From Pannonibacter carbonis (GTDB lineage: Bacteria > Pseudomonadota > Alphaproteobacteria > Rhizobiales > Stappiaceae), in assembly GCF_003012935.1 (NCBI RefSeq), contig NZ_PUDR01000009.1, positions 208,676-250,872 on the forward strand: a stretch of 42,197 nt of DNA. The letters are read 5' to 3'. Below are positions 15,738 through 25,080 of this stretch, one piece after another. Positions within the stretch are counted from its first letter, which is position 1. Each line of letters opens with the position of its first letter. The notes under the pieces are model-generated. The model was not told where the DNA came from. It was given only the letters and a program-made list of their open reading frames with translations, and did no database searches. The position numbers and the translations under genes are program-made.

Positions 15738-16558
15738 GGACTGGTCCTTCCTGGTTCAACGTCACCTCGATCGTGCTCGGCTTTGCCTTTCTGTATTTGC
15801 CGATCCTGATCCTGGTTGTCTTCTCGTTCAATGAGTCCCGGCTTGTGACCGTCTGGGGCGGGTTCTCCACCAAGTGGTACGTTGCGCTCCTGAACAACGA
15901 TCAACTTCTGGAGTCCGCTTTCGTGTCGCTGCGGGTGGCCTTCCTGTCGGCGACACTGGCGACTGTGCTCGGAACAATGGCAGCGCTGGTGCTGGTCCGC
16001 ATCGGCCGGTTCCGCGGCCGGACGCTGTTTTCCGGCATGATCTATGCACCGCTGGTGATGCCCGAGATCATTCTCGGCCTGTCATTCCTGCTGCTGTTCG
16101 TGGCGATTGACCAGCCGCGCGGCTTCTGGACGATCATCATCTCGCACACCACCTTTGCCATGTGCTTTGTCGCGGTGGTGGTGCAGTCGCGTCTCGTCGG
16201 CTTTGATCGTTCGCTGGAGGAAGCAGCGCTTGATCTGGGATGCCCGCCGGCCCGGACATTCTTTGTCATCACCCTGCCGCTGATCCTGCCGGGCGTGATC
16301 GCCGGCTGGATGCTGGCCTTCACCCTGTCGCTGGACGACCTGGTGATCTCCAGCTTCACCACGGGCCCGGGGGCAACAACGCTGCCGATGAAGATCTACT
16401 CCCAGGTGCGCCTCGGGGTGACGCCGGAAATCAACGCCGCTTGTACCATCCTGGTCGGGATCGTGACGGTGGCTGTCGTCATCGCGTCGCTGGCGACGCG
16501 GCGTCAGGAGATGCGCCGCGAACGGGACGAGCGCCGCGCCGCTGCGGCCACCGGTTGA
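15734..16558 (+). CDS. potI: Polyamine ABC transporter permease 2
   Basis: A 274-residue inner-membrane permease, partner of PotH. It has about six transmembrane segments. The EAA loop is LEEAALDLGCPPARTFFVITLPLILPG, and LSLDDLVISSFTTGPGATTLP is the conserved PotC/PotI segment after it. The C-terminus ends in a charged tail (RRQEMRRERDERR). It overlaps the potH stop by 4 bp, and a strong terminator 28 bp downstream closes the operon. Confidence 0.9.
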   Translation: MRTGPSWFNVTSIVLGFAFLYLPILILVVFSFNESRLVTVWGGFSTKWYVALLNNDQLLESAFVSLRVAFLSATLATVLGTMAALVLVRIGRFRGRTLFSGMIYAPLVMPEIILGLSFLLLFVAIDQPRGFWTIIISHTTFAMCFVAVVVQSRLVGFDRSLEEAALDLGCPPARTFFVITLPLILPGVIAGWMLAFTLSLDDLVISSFTTGPGATTLPMKIYSQVRLGVTPEINAACTILVGIVTVAVVIASLATRRQEMRRERDERRAAAATG

Positions 16559-16586
16559 GTGCTTCCAGGCAAGTGTTTTGAGAGGT

Positions 16587-16620
16587 AAAACCCGCCGATG
16601 CGTTGCATCTGGCGGGTTTT
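16587..16620 (+). terminator. Terminator of the pot operon
   Basis: AAAACCCGCC (16587-16596) pairs with GGCGGGTTTT (16611-16620); the inner bases GATGC/GCATC also pair, giving a long stem with a very short loop. The T-run follows on the plus strand, and the mirror A-run makes it usable from the other side. Confidence 0.85.
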
Positions 16621-16797
16621 TCATTGTCTGCCGGATTACACAGGCTTTCCGCGAAATAGTTCGGGCATCAAGCATTGATAAAGACATCAAGGCTAGGGTG
16701 TTGTTGAGTGTCCTTGAGCACGTGTCGGTTGCATTTTCGCGACGGGTGGCGTGCAGGGGCGACCACGCAACATCGTGCCCCGGATTGCCGCGTGCCC

Positions 16798-17940
16798 ATG
16801 TACAGATTACCGGATGCTGGTAACAGGCTGATCAGCCGGCTGCACAGAGACCCGGACCGCGCCTCGCTTGACGCGCTTTGGCAAGCCCTGCCGGGCGGCG
16901 CCGTTTCAACGCCGTTTCAGACGCCGGCGGTGCTTTCCGCGATGGCAGAACATGTATTTGCCGCTCAAGGCGCAGAGCTCCGGATTGTCGAGATCTGCGA
17001 AGCCGGCACCGGCCAGTCGGTGATGCTGGTGCCTCTGGTCGTGTTCCGGCGTGGTCCGGTCAAGATGGGCGGTTTTCCGGACTTCGGTCTCGTGGACCAA
17101 TGCGCTCCTGTTCTTGCCGGCGACATCGAACTGGATGACGCGCTCACCGACCTGCTGTGGGGCTTCATCGAGGATGCCCTTTCTGACGTTGACCTGATCG
17201 ATGTGAAAAAGGTCCCGCCACGCATTGCCGGTCGTTCCAACCCGTTGCATGCCCTTCCGACCGAGCTTGTGCAGGATCCGATCTATGCGCTCGACCTGAC
17301 GGCGGGCGAGGGACCGGGCGGTTGGCGCCGCAAGCACGTCTACAAGGAAGCGCGCGGCAAGTACCGCAAGTTCGAGGCGGCCGGCATCCATTTCGTCGAG
17401 GCGCGGTCTGCTGCGGACCGTGCCTTTGTTCTCGATCAGCTCCGGCTGCAGCGGCAACATCGCTTTGAGGAAAAGCAGTGGTACAACACCCTCGAAGAAG
17501 AGCCTGCGCAGTCCAGTTACATTGACAGTCTCTTGCGTGAACATGGCCCGGACTGTCCGTTGCGGCTGTTTGCCCTCCGGGACGAGACCCGCGTTGCCGG
17601 GGCCATTTGTGCGCTGTCTCGAGGCCGCGCATTGTCCGCTATGCTCATATCCATGGGTGGTGAGGAATGGCGCCGCTTCTCGCCCGGGCTTGTCCTGTTT
17701 GCCCGATTGATCGACTGGGCTGGCCAGAATGGCTTCACCGAACTGTGCTTTGGCTCTGGCGTCCAGTTCTACAAGACCCGCTTTGGCGGTGACCCCTGGA
17801 CGATCCACGCCTATGCCCGTCCCCTGACGACGGCAGGTACAGCCTACCTGGCGCTGCGGCGGCTGAAGGCAATTGCGCGCCGGCTGCGCGACGAGACGGC
17901 ACGCCTTTCGGCACCTGGGGCACCTGCGCAAAGTGCCTGA
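16798..17940 (+). CDS. FemAB/GNAT-like acetyltransferase-fold protein
   Basis: A protein of about 380 residues with the layout of the COG5653/Acetyltransf_6 group (CelD/BcsL-like and FemAB-like), a double GNAT fold. STPFQTPAVLSAMAEHV near the N-terminus and the C-terminal block GAICALSRGRALSAMLISM...FSPGLVLFARLIDWAGQNGFTELCFGSGVQFYKTRFG are characteristic; the last is the acyl-donor side with the family's typical tail. Members act in exopolysaccharide or wall modification, but the substrate here is unknown. The start is uncertain: ATG 16798 has no strong ribosome site, and a GTG at 16708 would add 30 residues of less protein-like sequence. It has its own promoter region after the pot terminator. 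Confidence 0.65.
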   Translation: MYRLPDAGNRLISRLHRDPDRASLDALWQALPGGAVSTPFQTPAVLSAMAEHVFAAQGAELRIVEICEAGTGQSVMLVPLVVFRRGPVKMGGFPDFGLVDQCAPVLAGDIELDDALTDLLWGFIEDALSDVDLIDVKKVPPRIAGRSNPLHALPTELVQDPIYALDLTAGEGPGGWRRKHVYKEARGKYRKFEAAGIHFVEARSAADRAFVLDQLRLQRQHRFEEKQWYNTLEEEPAQSSYIDSLLREHGPDCPLRLFALRDETRVAGAICALSRGRALSAMLISMGGEEWRRFSPGLVLFARLIDWAGQNGFTELCFGSGVQFYKTRFGGDPWTIHAYARPLTTAGTAYLALRRLKAIARRLRDETARLSAPGAPAQSA

Positions 17941-18067
17941 GGCACGAACGAACCGGACGCTTGATTTTCCCGAGGATACGAGACGTGTCACTGCCCGCCG
18001 GCGGGGAGCCTTTCAATTGTGCTATCCCGCCTTCAGACAGTTGACGCGGCCGGAAAATACCGGTCTT

Positions 18068-18080
18068 GTTGCGTCGCAAC
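18068..18080. promoter_or_regulatory. 13-bp palindrome upstream of the CoA-transferase genes
   Basis: GTTGCGTCGCAAC is a perfect odd-centred palindrome 122 bp before the scoA start, inside the only sizeable gap upstream of the operon. A regulator for acyl- or keto-acid use could bind here. No regulator gene lies next to it. Confidence 0.3.
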
Positions 18081-18202
18081 CTGACCGCGGCGTCATGTCT
18101 GCGTGATGGCCCGGCCGGGAAGGGAGGAGTATCCTTTCGCAGATTGCCAGGGCGCATCCGTAGGTGCTGGAACGTGTGCCGGTCGGTTATGAGGAGACAA
18201 CG

Positions 18203-18898
18203 ATGAACAAGGTATACCCGAACGCAAAGGCCGCGCTGGATGGCCTTGTGTTTGACGGAATGACCATCATGGCCGGCGGTTTTGGCCTGTGCGGAATCCC
18301 CGAGAACCTGATCGTCGCCCTGCGCGACAGCGGCGTGAAAGACGTTACGGCGATTTCCAACAACGCAGGCGTTGATGATTTCGGTCTCGGCCTGTTGCTG
18401 CAGACGCGTCAGATCCGCAAGATGGTCTCGTCCTATGTGGGTGAGAATGCCACCTTCGAGAAGCAGTACCTGAACGGCGAACTGGAACTCGAATTCAACC
18501 CGCAGGGCACGCTGGCCGAGCGCATCCGCGCCGGCGGTGCCGGCATCCCGGGCTTCTACACCAAGACCGGTGTGGGCACGCTGATCGCCGAAGGCAAGGA
18601 ACACAAGCAGTTCAACGGCGAGACCTTCATTCTCGAAACCGGCCTCGTGTCCGACCTGTCGCTGGTCAAGGCCTGGAAGGCCGACAAGGAAGGCAACCTC
18701 GTCTACCGCAAGACCGCGCGGAACTTCAATCCGATGATGGCGACCGCCGGCAAGGTGACGGTTGTCGAGGTTGAAGAGCTGGTCGAAATCGGCGAGCTGG
18801 ATCCGGACCAGATCCACACACCGGGCATCTTCGTTGACCGCATCGTGGTCGGTACCTTCGAAAAGCGCATCGAAAAGCGCACCACCCGCGCCGCCTGA
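18203..18898 (+). CDS. scoA: 3-oxoacid CoA-transferase subunit A
   Basis: A 231-residue subunit A of a family I CoA-transferase, expected to pass CoA from succinyl-CoA to acetoacetate. Hallmarks are [15 protein letters not shown] (CoA-binding glycine loop), [16 protein letters not shown], the SYVGEN segment, and YTKTGVGT; the C-terminal part has [14 protein letters not shown]. The ATG at 18203 has GAGGAG 6 nt upstream. Subunit B starts 19 bp after its stop, so the pair forms one operon closed by the palindromic terminator at 19554-19587. Alternative acceptors (3-oxoadipate) belong to a less similar branch. Confidence 0.9.
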   Translation: MNKVYPNAKAALDGLVFDGMTIMAGGFGLCGIPENLIVALRDSGVKDVTAISNNAGVDDFGLGLLLQTRQIRKMVSSYVGENATFEKQYLNGELELEFNPQGTLAERIRAGGAGIPGFYTKTGVGTLIAEGKEHKQFNGETFILETGLVSDLSLVKAWKADKEGNLVYRKTARNFNPMMATAGKVTVVEVEELVEIGELDPDQIHTPGIFVDRIVVGTFEKRIEKRTTRAA

Positions 18899-18917
18899 AG
18901 CCGAGGAGACTGAGCAA

Positions 18918-19547
18918 ATGGCCTGGACTCGTGACGAAATGGCCCAGCGGGCCGCGCAGGAACTGGAAGACGGTTTCTACGTCAACCTCGGCATCGGCAT
19001 CCCGACGCTGGTGTCCAACTACATCCCCGAAGGCGTGCATGTGACGCTGCAGTCGGAAAACGGCATGCTTGGCATGGGGCCGTTCCCGACAGATGACGAA
19101 GTCGACGCCGACCTCATCAACGCCGGCAAGCAGACGATTACCGAGCTGCCGCAGACCTCGTATTTCTCGTCCGCCGACAGTTTCGGCATGATCCGTGGCG
19201 GCCACATCGACCTGTCGATCCTGGGCGCGATGGAAGTGTCGGAAAAAGGCGATCTCGCCAACTGGATGATCCCGGGCAAGATGGTCAAGGGCATGGGCGG
19301 CGCGATGGATCTTGTCGCCGGCGTCAAGCGCGTGGTCGTCATCATGGACCACGCCTCGAAGGCTGGTGAGAGCAAGCTGCTGAAGGCCTGCACCCTGCCG
19401 CTGACCGGCGTTGGCTGTGTTGACCGCATCATTACCAATCTCGGTGTGTTTGATGTTACCCCGGACGGCTTGAAAGTTGTCGAGCTTGCCAAGGACGTAA
19501 CCGAGGATGAAGTGAAGGCAGCGACGGAAGCCTCCCTCAAGTTCTGA
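18918..19547 (+). CDS. scoB: 3-oxoacid CoA-transferase subunit B
   Basis: A 209-residue subunit B with the active-site glutamate E47 in [11 protein letters not shown], the residue that forms the glutamyl-CoA thioester. [43 protein letters not shown] and [13 protein letters not shown] are standard for succinyl-CoA:3-ketoacid CoA-transferases. GAGGAGA lies about 8 nt before the ATG at 18918. With the thiolase at 0.1-1.3 kb it could interconvert acetoacetate and acetyl-CoA, although the two loci are far apart. Confidence 0.92.
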   Translation: MAWTRDEMAQRAAQELEDGFYVNLGIGIPTLVSNYIPEGVHVTLQSENGMLGMGPFPTDDEVDADLINAGKQTITELPQTSYFSSADSFGMIRGGHIDLSILGAMEVSEKGDLANWMIPGKMVKGMGGAMDLVAGVKRVVVIMDHASKAGESKLLKACTLPLTGVGCVDRIITNLGVFDVTPDGLKVVELAKDVTEDEVKAATEASLKF

Positions 19548-19553
19548 TTCTGT

Positions 19554-19587
19554 ATTCAGGCGGATCAATTAATTGATCCGCCTGAAT
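19554..19587 (+). terminator. Terminator of scoAB, 34-bp perfect palindrome
   Basis: A 17-bp inverted repeat with no spacer (19554-19570 with 19571-19587), 6 bp after the scoB stop and followed by TTCTTCTT. The central AATTAATT would form the RNA loop. Confidence 0.8.
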
Positions 19588-19923
19588 TTCTTCTTGACGT
19601 AACGTATGTTTTGTTTACCTCTGCAGCGATTTGCAAAGCGCTGTATATTTTTATTTTCTGTATTTTGTTCCGTTTTGGATCGTTTTCAGACCTCGGACGT
19701 CCGGGGCAAACGATCGCTAGTTAATTTCACTTTGCCGGCAATGTTTTTTCTTGCCCACATTCCCACCGCGAATCTCCGGTTTCCCTAGGTGGGAAATTAG
19801 GCGGCTCATTTTATGGCCTGGTTTACGGCCTCCGGATGATTTGCTGCGCTGCGTCAATCGGGCCGACATGATTTTCTGCCATGACATGCCGGCACGGATC
19901 GCATCACGCGATCAGGGGGGCAT
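19588..19923. other. Intergenic stretch before the GGDEF-EAL gene
   Basis: These 336 bp hold no convincing gene. The first 170 bp are AT-rich (TTTTTATTTT-type runs near 19648), as expected for a promoter of the downstream gene. CGGACGTCCG (19694-19703) is a 10-bp palindrome. I cannot assign a regulator. Confidence 0.4.
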
Positions 19924-22095
19924 ATGCGGAAACACCTGGCGAGATTGAAGATCTGGGCCTTGCGGCGGGTATCGAGCCTTCGCACGCGCTTCACATTCTT
20001 CGTTGTCTCGCTTTGTGCCATCATGATCGTCATCATGGTCGGAACGGCCAGCTACCTCGATTATCTCGACGAGGAGGCCAAGTCGCTCGCCAACATCCAG
20101 GCGATTGCCAACACCGTCAGCCGGTTGGCAACGCCGCAACTTGCCAATCACCACTACCTCATCCTGGCCCAGGAACTGGAGAGCATCGCCGCCAGTGGCA
20201 TGATCGCTGTCGCCAAGGTCTATGATCCCAGGCGCACGATCCTGATTGATTCCGACCCGGCCACCAGTCTGTTCGACCGTGTTCCCGTAGATCCGTTGCT
20301 GCTCCAGGCAATCGAAACATCCCAGCCGATCGATGAGATCAGCGGGACCCTTGTCCAGGTGGCGATGCCAGTCTGGAGCCGCGATGGGCGCTATGTCGCT
20401 GGCGCCGTGCTGGTCAGTGCGCGTCACCCCGAGCTCTTCGAAATCCTGTCCCGGATCTGGCAACGCAATGCGGCCGTCGCTGTAATGTTGCTCGCCATGG
20501 CGGTTCCCGTGGTGCTTAAATTCGGCAATGGTTTCCTGAAGCCGATCAAACACCTGACCAGAGTTGCCCACCAGATCAGTGCGGGTGATTTCAGCGCCAG
20601 GTTTCCGGTTGAGCGCATCGACGAAATCGGCGTTCTTGCGCGTGCCTACAGCAACATGGTCGATGAAATCCGTTCCAACATGGAGCAGATCAACAAGCTC
20701 GCCTTCATGGACGGCGTCACGGGCCTGCCAAACCGGGAGTTCTTCCGCCAGCACTTCCAGCGTTGGCAACTTCTTTCAGACGGCAGTCCGCGCCGGATGG
20801 CCGTGCTGTTCATTGACCTTGACCGGTTCAAGCGGGTCAATGACAGCTTTGGCCACGATTACGGCGATCTGCTTCTCGGGCAGATTGCCGAGCGGTTTGA
20901 AGCGATCCTGCTGGGGCCGCAGATGCAGGGGCGACCTGGTGCCTTGCCGCATGGACCGCTGCGCCGCATGGCGCGCTTCGGGGGGGACGAGTTTGCGCTG
21001 ATCATTCCGCTGCACGAGCAAGGTTATGGCGAAGCCACGGTTCTTGCCGAAAAGCTGCTGCAGGCGGTGGAGACCCCGTGCCGTGTCAATGGACAGGAAC
21101 TGTCAGTGGGCGCGAGCATCGGTATTGCAGTTTATCCGGACGACGGCACTGATATGTCTGCGATCCTCAAGCACGCCGACATTGCGATGTATGCGGCCAA
21201 AGCCGCCGGTGGAAACGCATTGCGAATCTTCAATCGGACAGACGGTGATGTCCAGGCCCGCGAACGGCTGCGCATGGAGACGGAACTGCGGGTCGCGCTG
21301 GCCAGTGACCAGATCACCGTCTTTTTCCAGCCCAAGGTCGATTGTGCTGACGGAAAGATAACCGGCGCAGAGGTGCTGGCACGCTGGAACCATCCCAAGC
21401 GGGGACTTCTGGCTCCCGCAGCCTTCATCGAAATCGCCGAGGAGACTGGCCTTATCCTGCGGCTGGGCGACCAGGTACTGGAATTGGCCTGTCGTCAGGG
21501 GCGCGAGTGGATTGATGCGGGCCATCCCTTGCCCCTGGCCGTCAATGTCTCTACGCGCCAATTGGAATGGTCCGGCTATACGGACCGGGTTCTGGGAATT
21601 CTGCGGGACACCGGTTTTCCCCCTGAGATGCTGGAACTGGAACTGACCGAGACTGTCGCCATGGCCAATCCGGATCTTGTATGCGCGGCAACCCAGCGGC
21701 TGCGTGCGGCAGGGATCCGCTTCGCCATAGATGACTTCGGCACAGGCTACTCGAGCCTTGCCCATCTTCAGAACCTGCCGTTCGACACGCTGAAGATCGA
21801 TCGCTCCTTCATTGCCGGTACGGGTGAGGAGGGGCGGCATCAGCGGATCGTCGAGACCATCCTGGCCATGGCCCGCAACCTGAACTACGAGGTCGTCGCA
21901 GAGGGGGTCGAGACGGAGGAACAACTGGCGTTCCTGCGTTCCTGTGGCTGCAAGACGGCGCAAGGTTACCTGTTCAGCAGACCAATGGCCGCATCGATGT
22001 TTACCGCCTGGCGACAGCCGTTCCTCGGCGCGACCAACCCGGGTACGCTCCGAGCGGGCTCCAGGACAGGTCAGGCCCGACCGGCCGCCGTCTGA
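19924..22095 (+). CDS. Membrane GGDEF-EAL c-di-GMP enzyme
   Basis: A 723-residue bifunctional c-di-GMP protein. Transmembrane helices at about 22-44 and 182-200 bracket a periplasmic sensor region (about 45-180). HAMP (about 202-255) follows, then GGDEF (about 258-437) with an intact GGDEF at 353-357 and no RxxD inhibition site in the usual place. EAL covers about 450-700: the signature reads EVLARW (483-488) instead of EALxRW, but ELTET, DDFGTGYSSL and EGVET are intact, so diesterase activity is plausible. It could make or break c-di-GMP depending on the signal. AGGGGGG lies just upstream of the ATG. Its 3' end overlaps the converging permease gene by 25 bp. Confidence 0.9.
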   Translation: MRKHLARLKIWALRRVSSLRTRFTFFVVSLCAIMIVIMVGTASYLDYLDEEAKSLANIQAIANTVSRLATPQLANHHYLILAQELESIAASGMIAVAKVYDPRRTILIDSDPATSLFDRVPVDPLLLQAIETSQPIDEISGTLVQVAMPVWSRDGRYVAGAVLVSARHPELFEILSRIWQRNAAVAVMLLAMAVPVVLKFGNGFLKPIKHLTRVAHQISAGDFSARFPVERIDEIGVLARAYSNMVDEIRSNMEQINKLAFMDGVTGLPNREFFRQHFQRWQLLSDGSPRRMAVLFIDLDRFKRVNDSFGHDYGDLLLGQIAERFEAILLGPQMQGRPGALPHGPLRRMARFGGDEFALIIPLHEQGYGEATVLAEKLLQAVETPCRVNGQELSVGASIGIAVYPDDGTDMSAILKHADIAMYAAKAAGGNALRIFNRTDGDVQARERLRMETELRVALASDQITVFFQPKVDCADGKITGAEVLARWNHPKRGLLAPAAFIEIAEETGLILRLGDQVLELACRQGREWIDAGHPLPLAVNVSTRQLEWSGYTDRVLGILRDTGFPPEMLELELTETVAMANPDLVCAATQRLRAAGIRFAIDDFGTGYSSLAHLQNLPFDTLKIDRSFIAGTGEEGRHQRIVETILAMARNLNYEVVAEGVETEEQLAFLRSCGCKTAQGYLFSRPMAASMFTAWRQPFLGATNPGTLRAGSRTGQARPAAV

Positions 22096-23816
22096 TCCGT
22101 GCTGGCGGACTTCCGGCTTGTCGCCGCATCCCGGTAGGTTCGGGCGCTGGTTCGGGCCAACAGGATAACAGGGACCAGTCCGACGAGAACAATGGCCAGC
22201 GCCGGCAGGGCGGCATCCTCAAAGGCCTCGCGCGATGCGGCCTCGAATACGGTTGTGGCCAACGTGTCGAAGTTGAACGGCCGCAGCAGGATGGTCGCCG
22301 GCAGTTCCTTCATGCAGTCGACAAATGTGATGAGCAGCGCAGACAACAGCACCGGCTTGAGCAGCGGCAGGTGCACTTCTGCAAGGATGCGGGTCGCGCG
22401 CCGGCCCAATGTCTGCGCAGCCATGTCGAGATGCGGCGATATCTTGTTGAAACCGTCCTCGACCTGCCCATGCGCCACCGCCAGGAAGCGCGCGGTATAG
22501 GCGTAGACCAGCCCGGCCCCTGATCCGAGCAACAGGAGCCCCGTGCCGAACCCGAAGACCTGCTTCATGACGGCATCAAGGCCATTGTCGAAGCGGGCCA
22601 GCGGAATGAGAATTCCGACCGCCAGAACGGTGCCCGGGACCGCATAGCCGATTGCGGCAATCCGGGCGGCGAGCCGCAATCCGCCGGACTTGCGCAATCG
22701 AACGGCATAGACAAGCACCACGGCCAGGGTGACGATGACAAGGCTGGCGATGATGGCCAGCAGGGTGCTGTTCCCCATGGCCTTCAGGAATGCCGGGTCT
22801 GTCAGTTGTTCCAGCCGGCGGCTCGAGCGCTCGGCCAGAAGGCTCGCCGGGACAACGAAACCCAGGAACACCGGCAGTGCGCAGGCTAGCATGGCGGCTC
22901 CTGCGCGCCATCCACTCAGGCGGTAGGGCGTTGGCGCGTGGTGCTTGCCGCGCGCCTGGTCGAACCGTTGCCGCGCCCTTGCGTGCCGTTCCAGCGTCAG
23001 CAACACAAAGACGACGACCAGCATCGCGCAGGCAAGCTGTGCGGCCCCGGCGAGGTTCGAGCGGTTGAGCCAGGTGTCATAGATCGAGAAGGTCAGTGTC
23101 TTGACGCCGAAGAAGGTGACCGCGCCAATGTCATTGAGGCATTCCATCAGCGCCAGTGACACGCCAACGGCAATGGCCGGGCGCGACAGCGGCAAGGCCA
23201 CCCTGGCAAAGACGCGGAACGGCCCGGCTCCAAGAGTGCGGGCGACATCCAGCGTTCCGGCGGACTGCAGCAGGAAGCTCGCTCGCGCGGTCAGGTAGAC
23301 GTAAGGGTAAAGTACCGCCGACATCACGAAGATCGCGCCGCCGAGCGAGCGCAACTCGGGGAACCAGTAGTCGCGCGCCGAGGTAAAGCCGAACGCGGAG
23401 CGGATCGCGGACTGCACCGGACCGGAGTATTGCAGCACTTCCACATAGGCGATGGCGATGATGTAGGTTGGCACCGCCAGCGGCACCAGCAGCGCCCAGT
23501 CGAACAGGCCCCTGCCCGGAAAACGGCACATGGTAACGAGCCAGGCCGTCGAGACCCCGGTTAGTGTTGTGGCAAGCCCGACGCCCAGCATCAGCAGGAA
23601 TGTCGTCTTGAGCGAGCCTGGCAGGACGGTGGTCAGGAGATGGCCCCATACCCCGTCGGATGAACCTGAGGCCAGAACGCCAAGCGAGATCAGCGGCATC
23701 AGGACGATGGCCGCCGCAATCCAGGCGAACCCTTGCCACAGCCGGTCTCCGGTCCGGGCCGGCATCACGCCTGCGGACATGCGGGGCTGAACAGGTGAAG
23801 GGGAGGCATCAGTCAT
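22071..23816 (-). CDS. fbpB: Ferric-iron ABC transporter permease (fused double permease)
   Basis: A 581-residue inner-membrane protein made of two tandem permease halves with about twelve transmembrane segments, the FbpB/AfuB/SfuB layout. EAA loops are at the first half (TLDVARTLGAGPFRVFARVALPLSRP) and second half (LDMAAQTLGRRATRILAEVHLPLLKP). VPLAVPTYIIAIAYVE and GAVTFFGVKTLTFSIY are typical of Fe3+ importers. fbpA lies 91 bp upstream on the same strand, with a strong terminator-like hairpin between them that may reduce permease expression. No ATPase gene (fbpC) is present. The ATG at 23816 has only a weak ribosome site. Its end overlaps the GGDEF-EAL gene. Confidence 0.88.
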   Translation of the reverse strand: MTDASPSPVQPRMSAGVMPARTGDRLWQGFAWIAAAIVLMPLISLGVLASGSSDGVWGHLLTTVLPGSLKTTFLLMLGVGLATTLTGVSTAWLVTMCRFPGRGLFDWALLVPLAVPTYIIAIAYVEVLQYSGPVQSAIRSAFGFTSARDYWFPELRSLGGAIFVMSAVLYPYVYLTARASFLLQSAGTLDVARTLGAGPFRVFARVALPLSRPAIAVGVSLALMECLNDIGAVTFFGVKTLTFSIYDTWLNRSNLAGAAQLACAMLVVVFVLLTLERHARARQRFDQARGKHHAPTPYRLSGWRAGAAMLACALPVFLGFVVPASLLAERSSRRLEQLTDPAFLKAMGNSTLLAIIASLVIVTLAVVLVYAVRLRKSGGLRLAARIAAIGYAVPGTVLAVGILIPLARFDNGLDAVMKQVFGFGTGLLLLGSGAGLVYAYTARFLAVAHGQVEDGFNKISPHLDMAAQTLGRRATRILAEVHLPLLKPVLLSALLITFVDCMKELPATILLRPFNFDTLATTVFEAASREAFEDAALPALAIVLVGLVPVILLARTSARTYRDAATSRKSASTDQTAAGRA

Positions 23817-23855
23817 CGTTCTGCCATAAGCCTGCTGCGGCCTGTAAATGCAAGA

Positions 23856-23882
23856 GGGCGCCGCGATGGTTTCGCGGCGCCC
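23856..23882 (-). terminator. Hairpin between fbpA and fbpB
   Basis: A perfect 11-bp stem (23856-23866 with 23872-23882) with a 5-nt loop, 25 bp after the fbpA stop. On the minus strand it is followed by TCTTGCATTT, a weak T-tract, so it is either a partial terminator or an mRNA stabiliser for fbpA. Confidence 0.6.
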
Positions 23883-23907
23883 GGAATTGACAGGTTCAGG
23901 TCAGGTC

Positions 23908-24960
23908 TCAGCTGGCCGGGCCATCATCGAAGCGGACCTTGTCGACCAGTTCGCTGGCAGCCTTGCGGTTCTTGGCCATTTCGGCCAGCGGCAGGGTGTC
24001 AGCCTTCAGCGTACCAAAGGACTTGACCAGATCCGACGGCTCGGTGCCCGGGGTGACGGGGTACTCGTGGCTTGCCTCGGCATAGATCTGCTGCGCCTTC
24101 GGGGTCGACAGGAACTCGACCAGCTTCAGCGCATTGTCCTTGTTCGGAGCATTCTTGGCCATGACAATGCCGGCAATGTTCACCTGGGTCCCGCGATCAT
24201 CCGCATTCGGGAACAGGATCTTGGCGGAGGCGGCCCATTCCTTCTGCTCCGGCTCCTTCTCGTTCGTCATCATGGCACCCATGTAGTAGGTGTTGCCGAG
24301 CGAGATGTCGCATTCGCCGTTCTTGATGCCCTGCACCTGGCTGCGATCGTTGCCGGTGGGCTTGCGGGCGAGGTTGTCGCGCAGGCCAACAAGCCACTTT
24401 TCGGTCTCTTCGACGCCCTTGTGGGCGATCATCGAGGCAACCATGCCGATGGTGTAGACGTGCTGGCCCGAGCGGGTGCAGATCTTGCCCTTCCACTTCG
24501 GATCGGCAAGTTCCTCATAGGTGATCGTGTCCTGCTGGACGCGGTCCTTGGAGGCATAGATCACGCGGGCGCGCGTCGTCAGGCCGACCCAGTGACCTTC
24601 CGGATCCAGATAGGTAGCGGGAATGTTTTCCTTGACGACATCGGACACGATCGGCTGGGTGATGCCGGCCTGCTTGGCGCCATCGAGGCGGCCGATATCG
24701 ACCGTCAGCAGCACGTCGGCCGGAGAATTTGCACCCTCGGCGGCGATACGCTCTTCAAGCCCTTCATTGGCGAAGATCACGTTGGTCTTGACGCCGGTTT
24801 CGGCAGTGAAGGCATCCAGAAGCGGCTGGATCAGCGTCGGCTGGCGATAGGAGTAGATGTTCACTTCACCATCGGCGAGCGCAGCAGGAGCGGAAACGGC
24901 CACGAAAGTGGTCGCCAGCAGCGCGCGGCGGGCGAGGGTCGAAAGTGTATTGAACGCCAT
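23908..24960 (-). CDS. fbpA: Fe(3+) ABC transporter substrate-binding protein
   Basis: A 350-residue periplasmic ferric-binding protein. The signal peptide is residues 1-29 (ends AALA). The mature protein opens EVNIYSYRQPTLIQPLLDAF, and the tyrosine pair Y225-Y226 in GNTYYMG, together with Y36 and Y38, fits the tyrosine-rich iron site of the FutA/IdiA branch. KICTRSGQHVYTIGM and NIAGIVMAKNAPN are family segments. GGAGGA lies close before the ATG. A promoter (25031-25059) and an Irr-like box (25081-25097) precede it, so expression should rise under iron limitation. Permease gene fbpB follows. Confidence 0.9.
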   Translation of the reverse strand: MAFNTLSTLARRALLATTFVAVSAPAALADGEVNIYSYRQPTLIQPLLDAFTAETGVKTNVIFANEGLEERIAAEGANSPADVLLTVDIGRLDGAKQAGITQPIVSDVVKENIPATYLDPEGHWVGLTTRARVIYASKDRVQQDTITYEELADPKWKGKICTRSGQHVYTIGMVASMIAHKGVEETEKWLVGLRDNLARKPTGNDRSQVQGIKNGECDISLGNTYYMGAMMTNEKEPEQKEWAASAKILFPNADDRGTQVNIAGIVMAKNAPNKDNALKLVEFLSTPKAQQIYAEASHEYPVTPGTEPSDLVKSFGTLKADTLPLAEMAKNRKAASELVDKVRFDDGPAS

Positions 24961-25030
24961 GATATCCTCCAGTCGGCAGGGTTAAAGGCCCTGGGAACCC
25001 TGTCCTCGAAGGGAGGACAGCACGGACGGA

Positions 25031-25059
25031 TATATGAGTGTAACGCTCCGGAAAGTCAA
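25031..25059 (-). promoter_or_regulatory. Sigma-70-like promoter of fbpA
   Basis: Read on the minus strand, TTGACT (25059-25054) and CATATA (25036-25031) are separated by exactly 17 bp. This leaves a leader of about 65 nt before the fbpA ATG. Confidence 0.6.
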
Positions 25060-25080
25060 GAAAACTTGAGAAATCAATAG

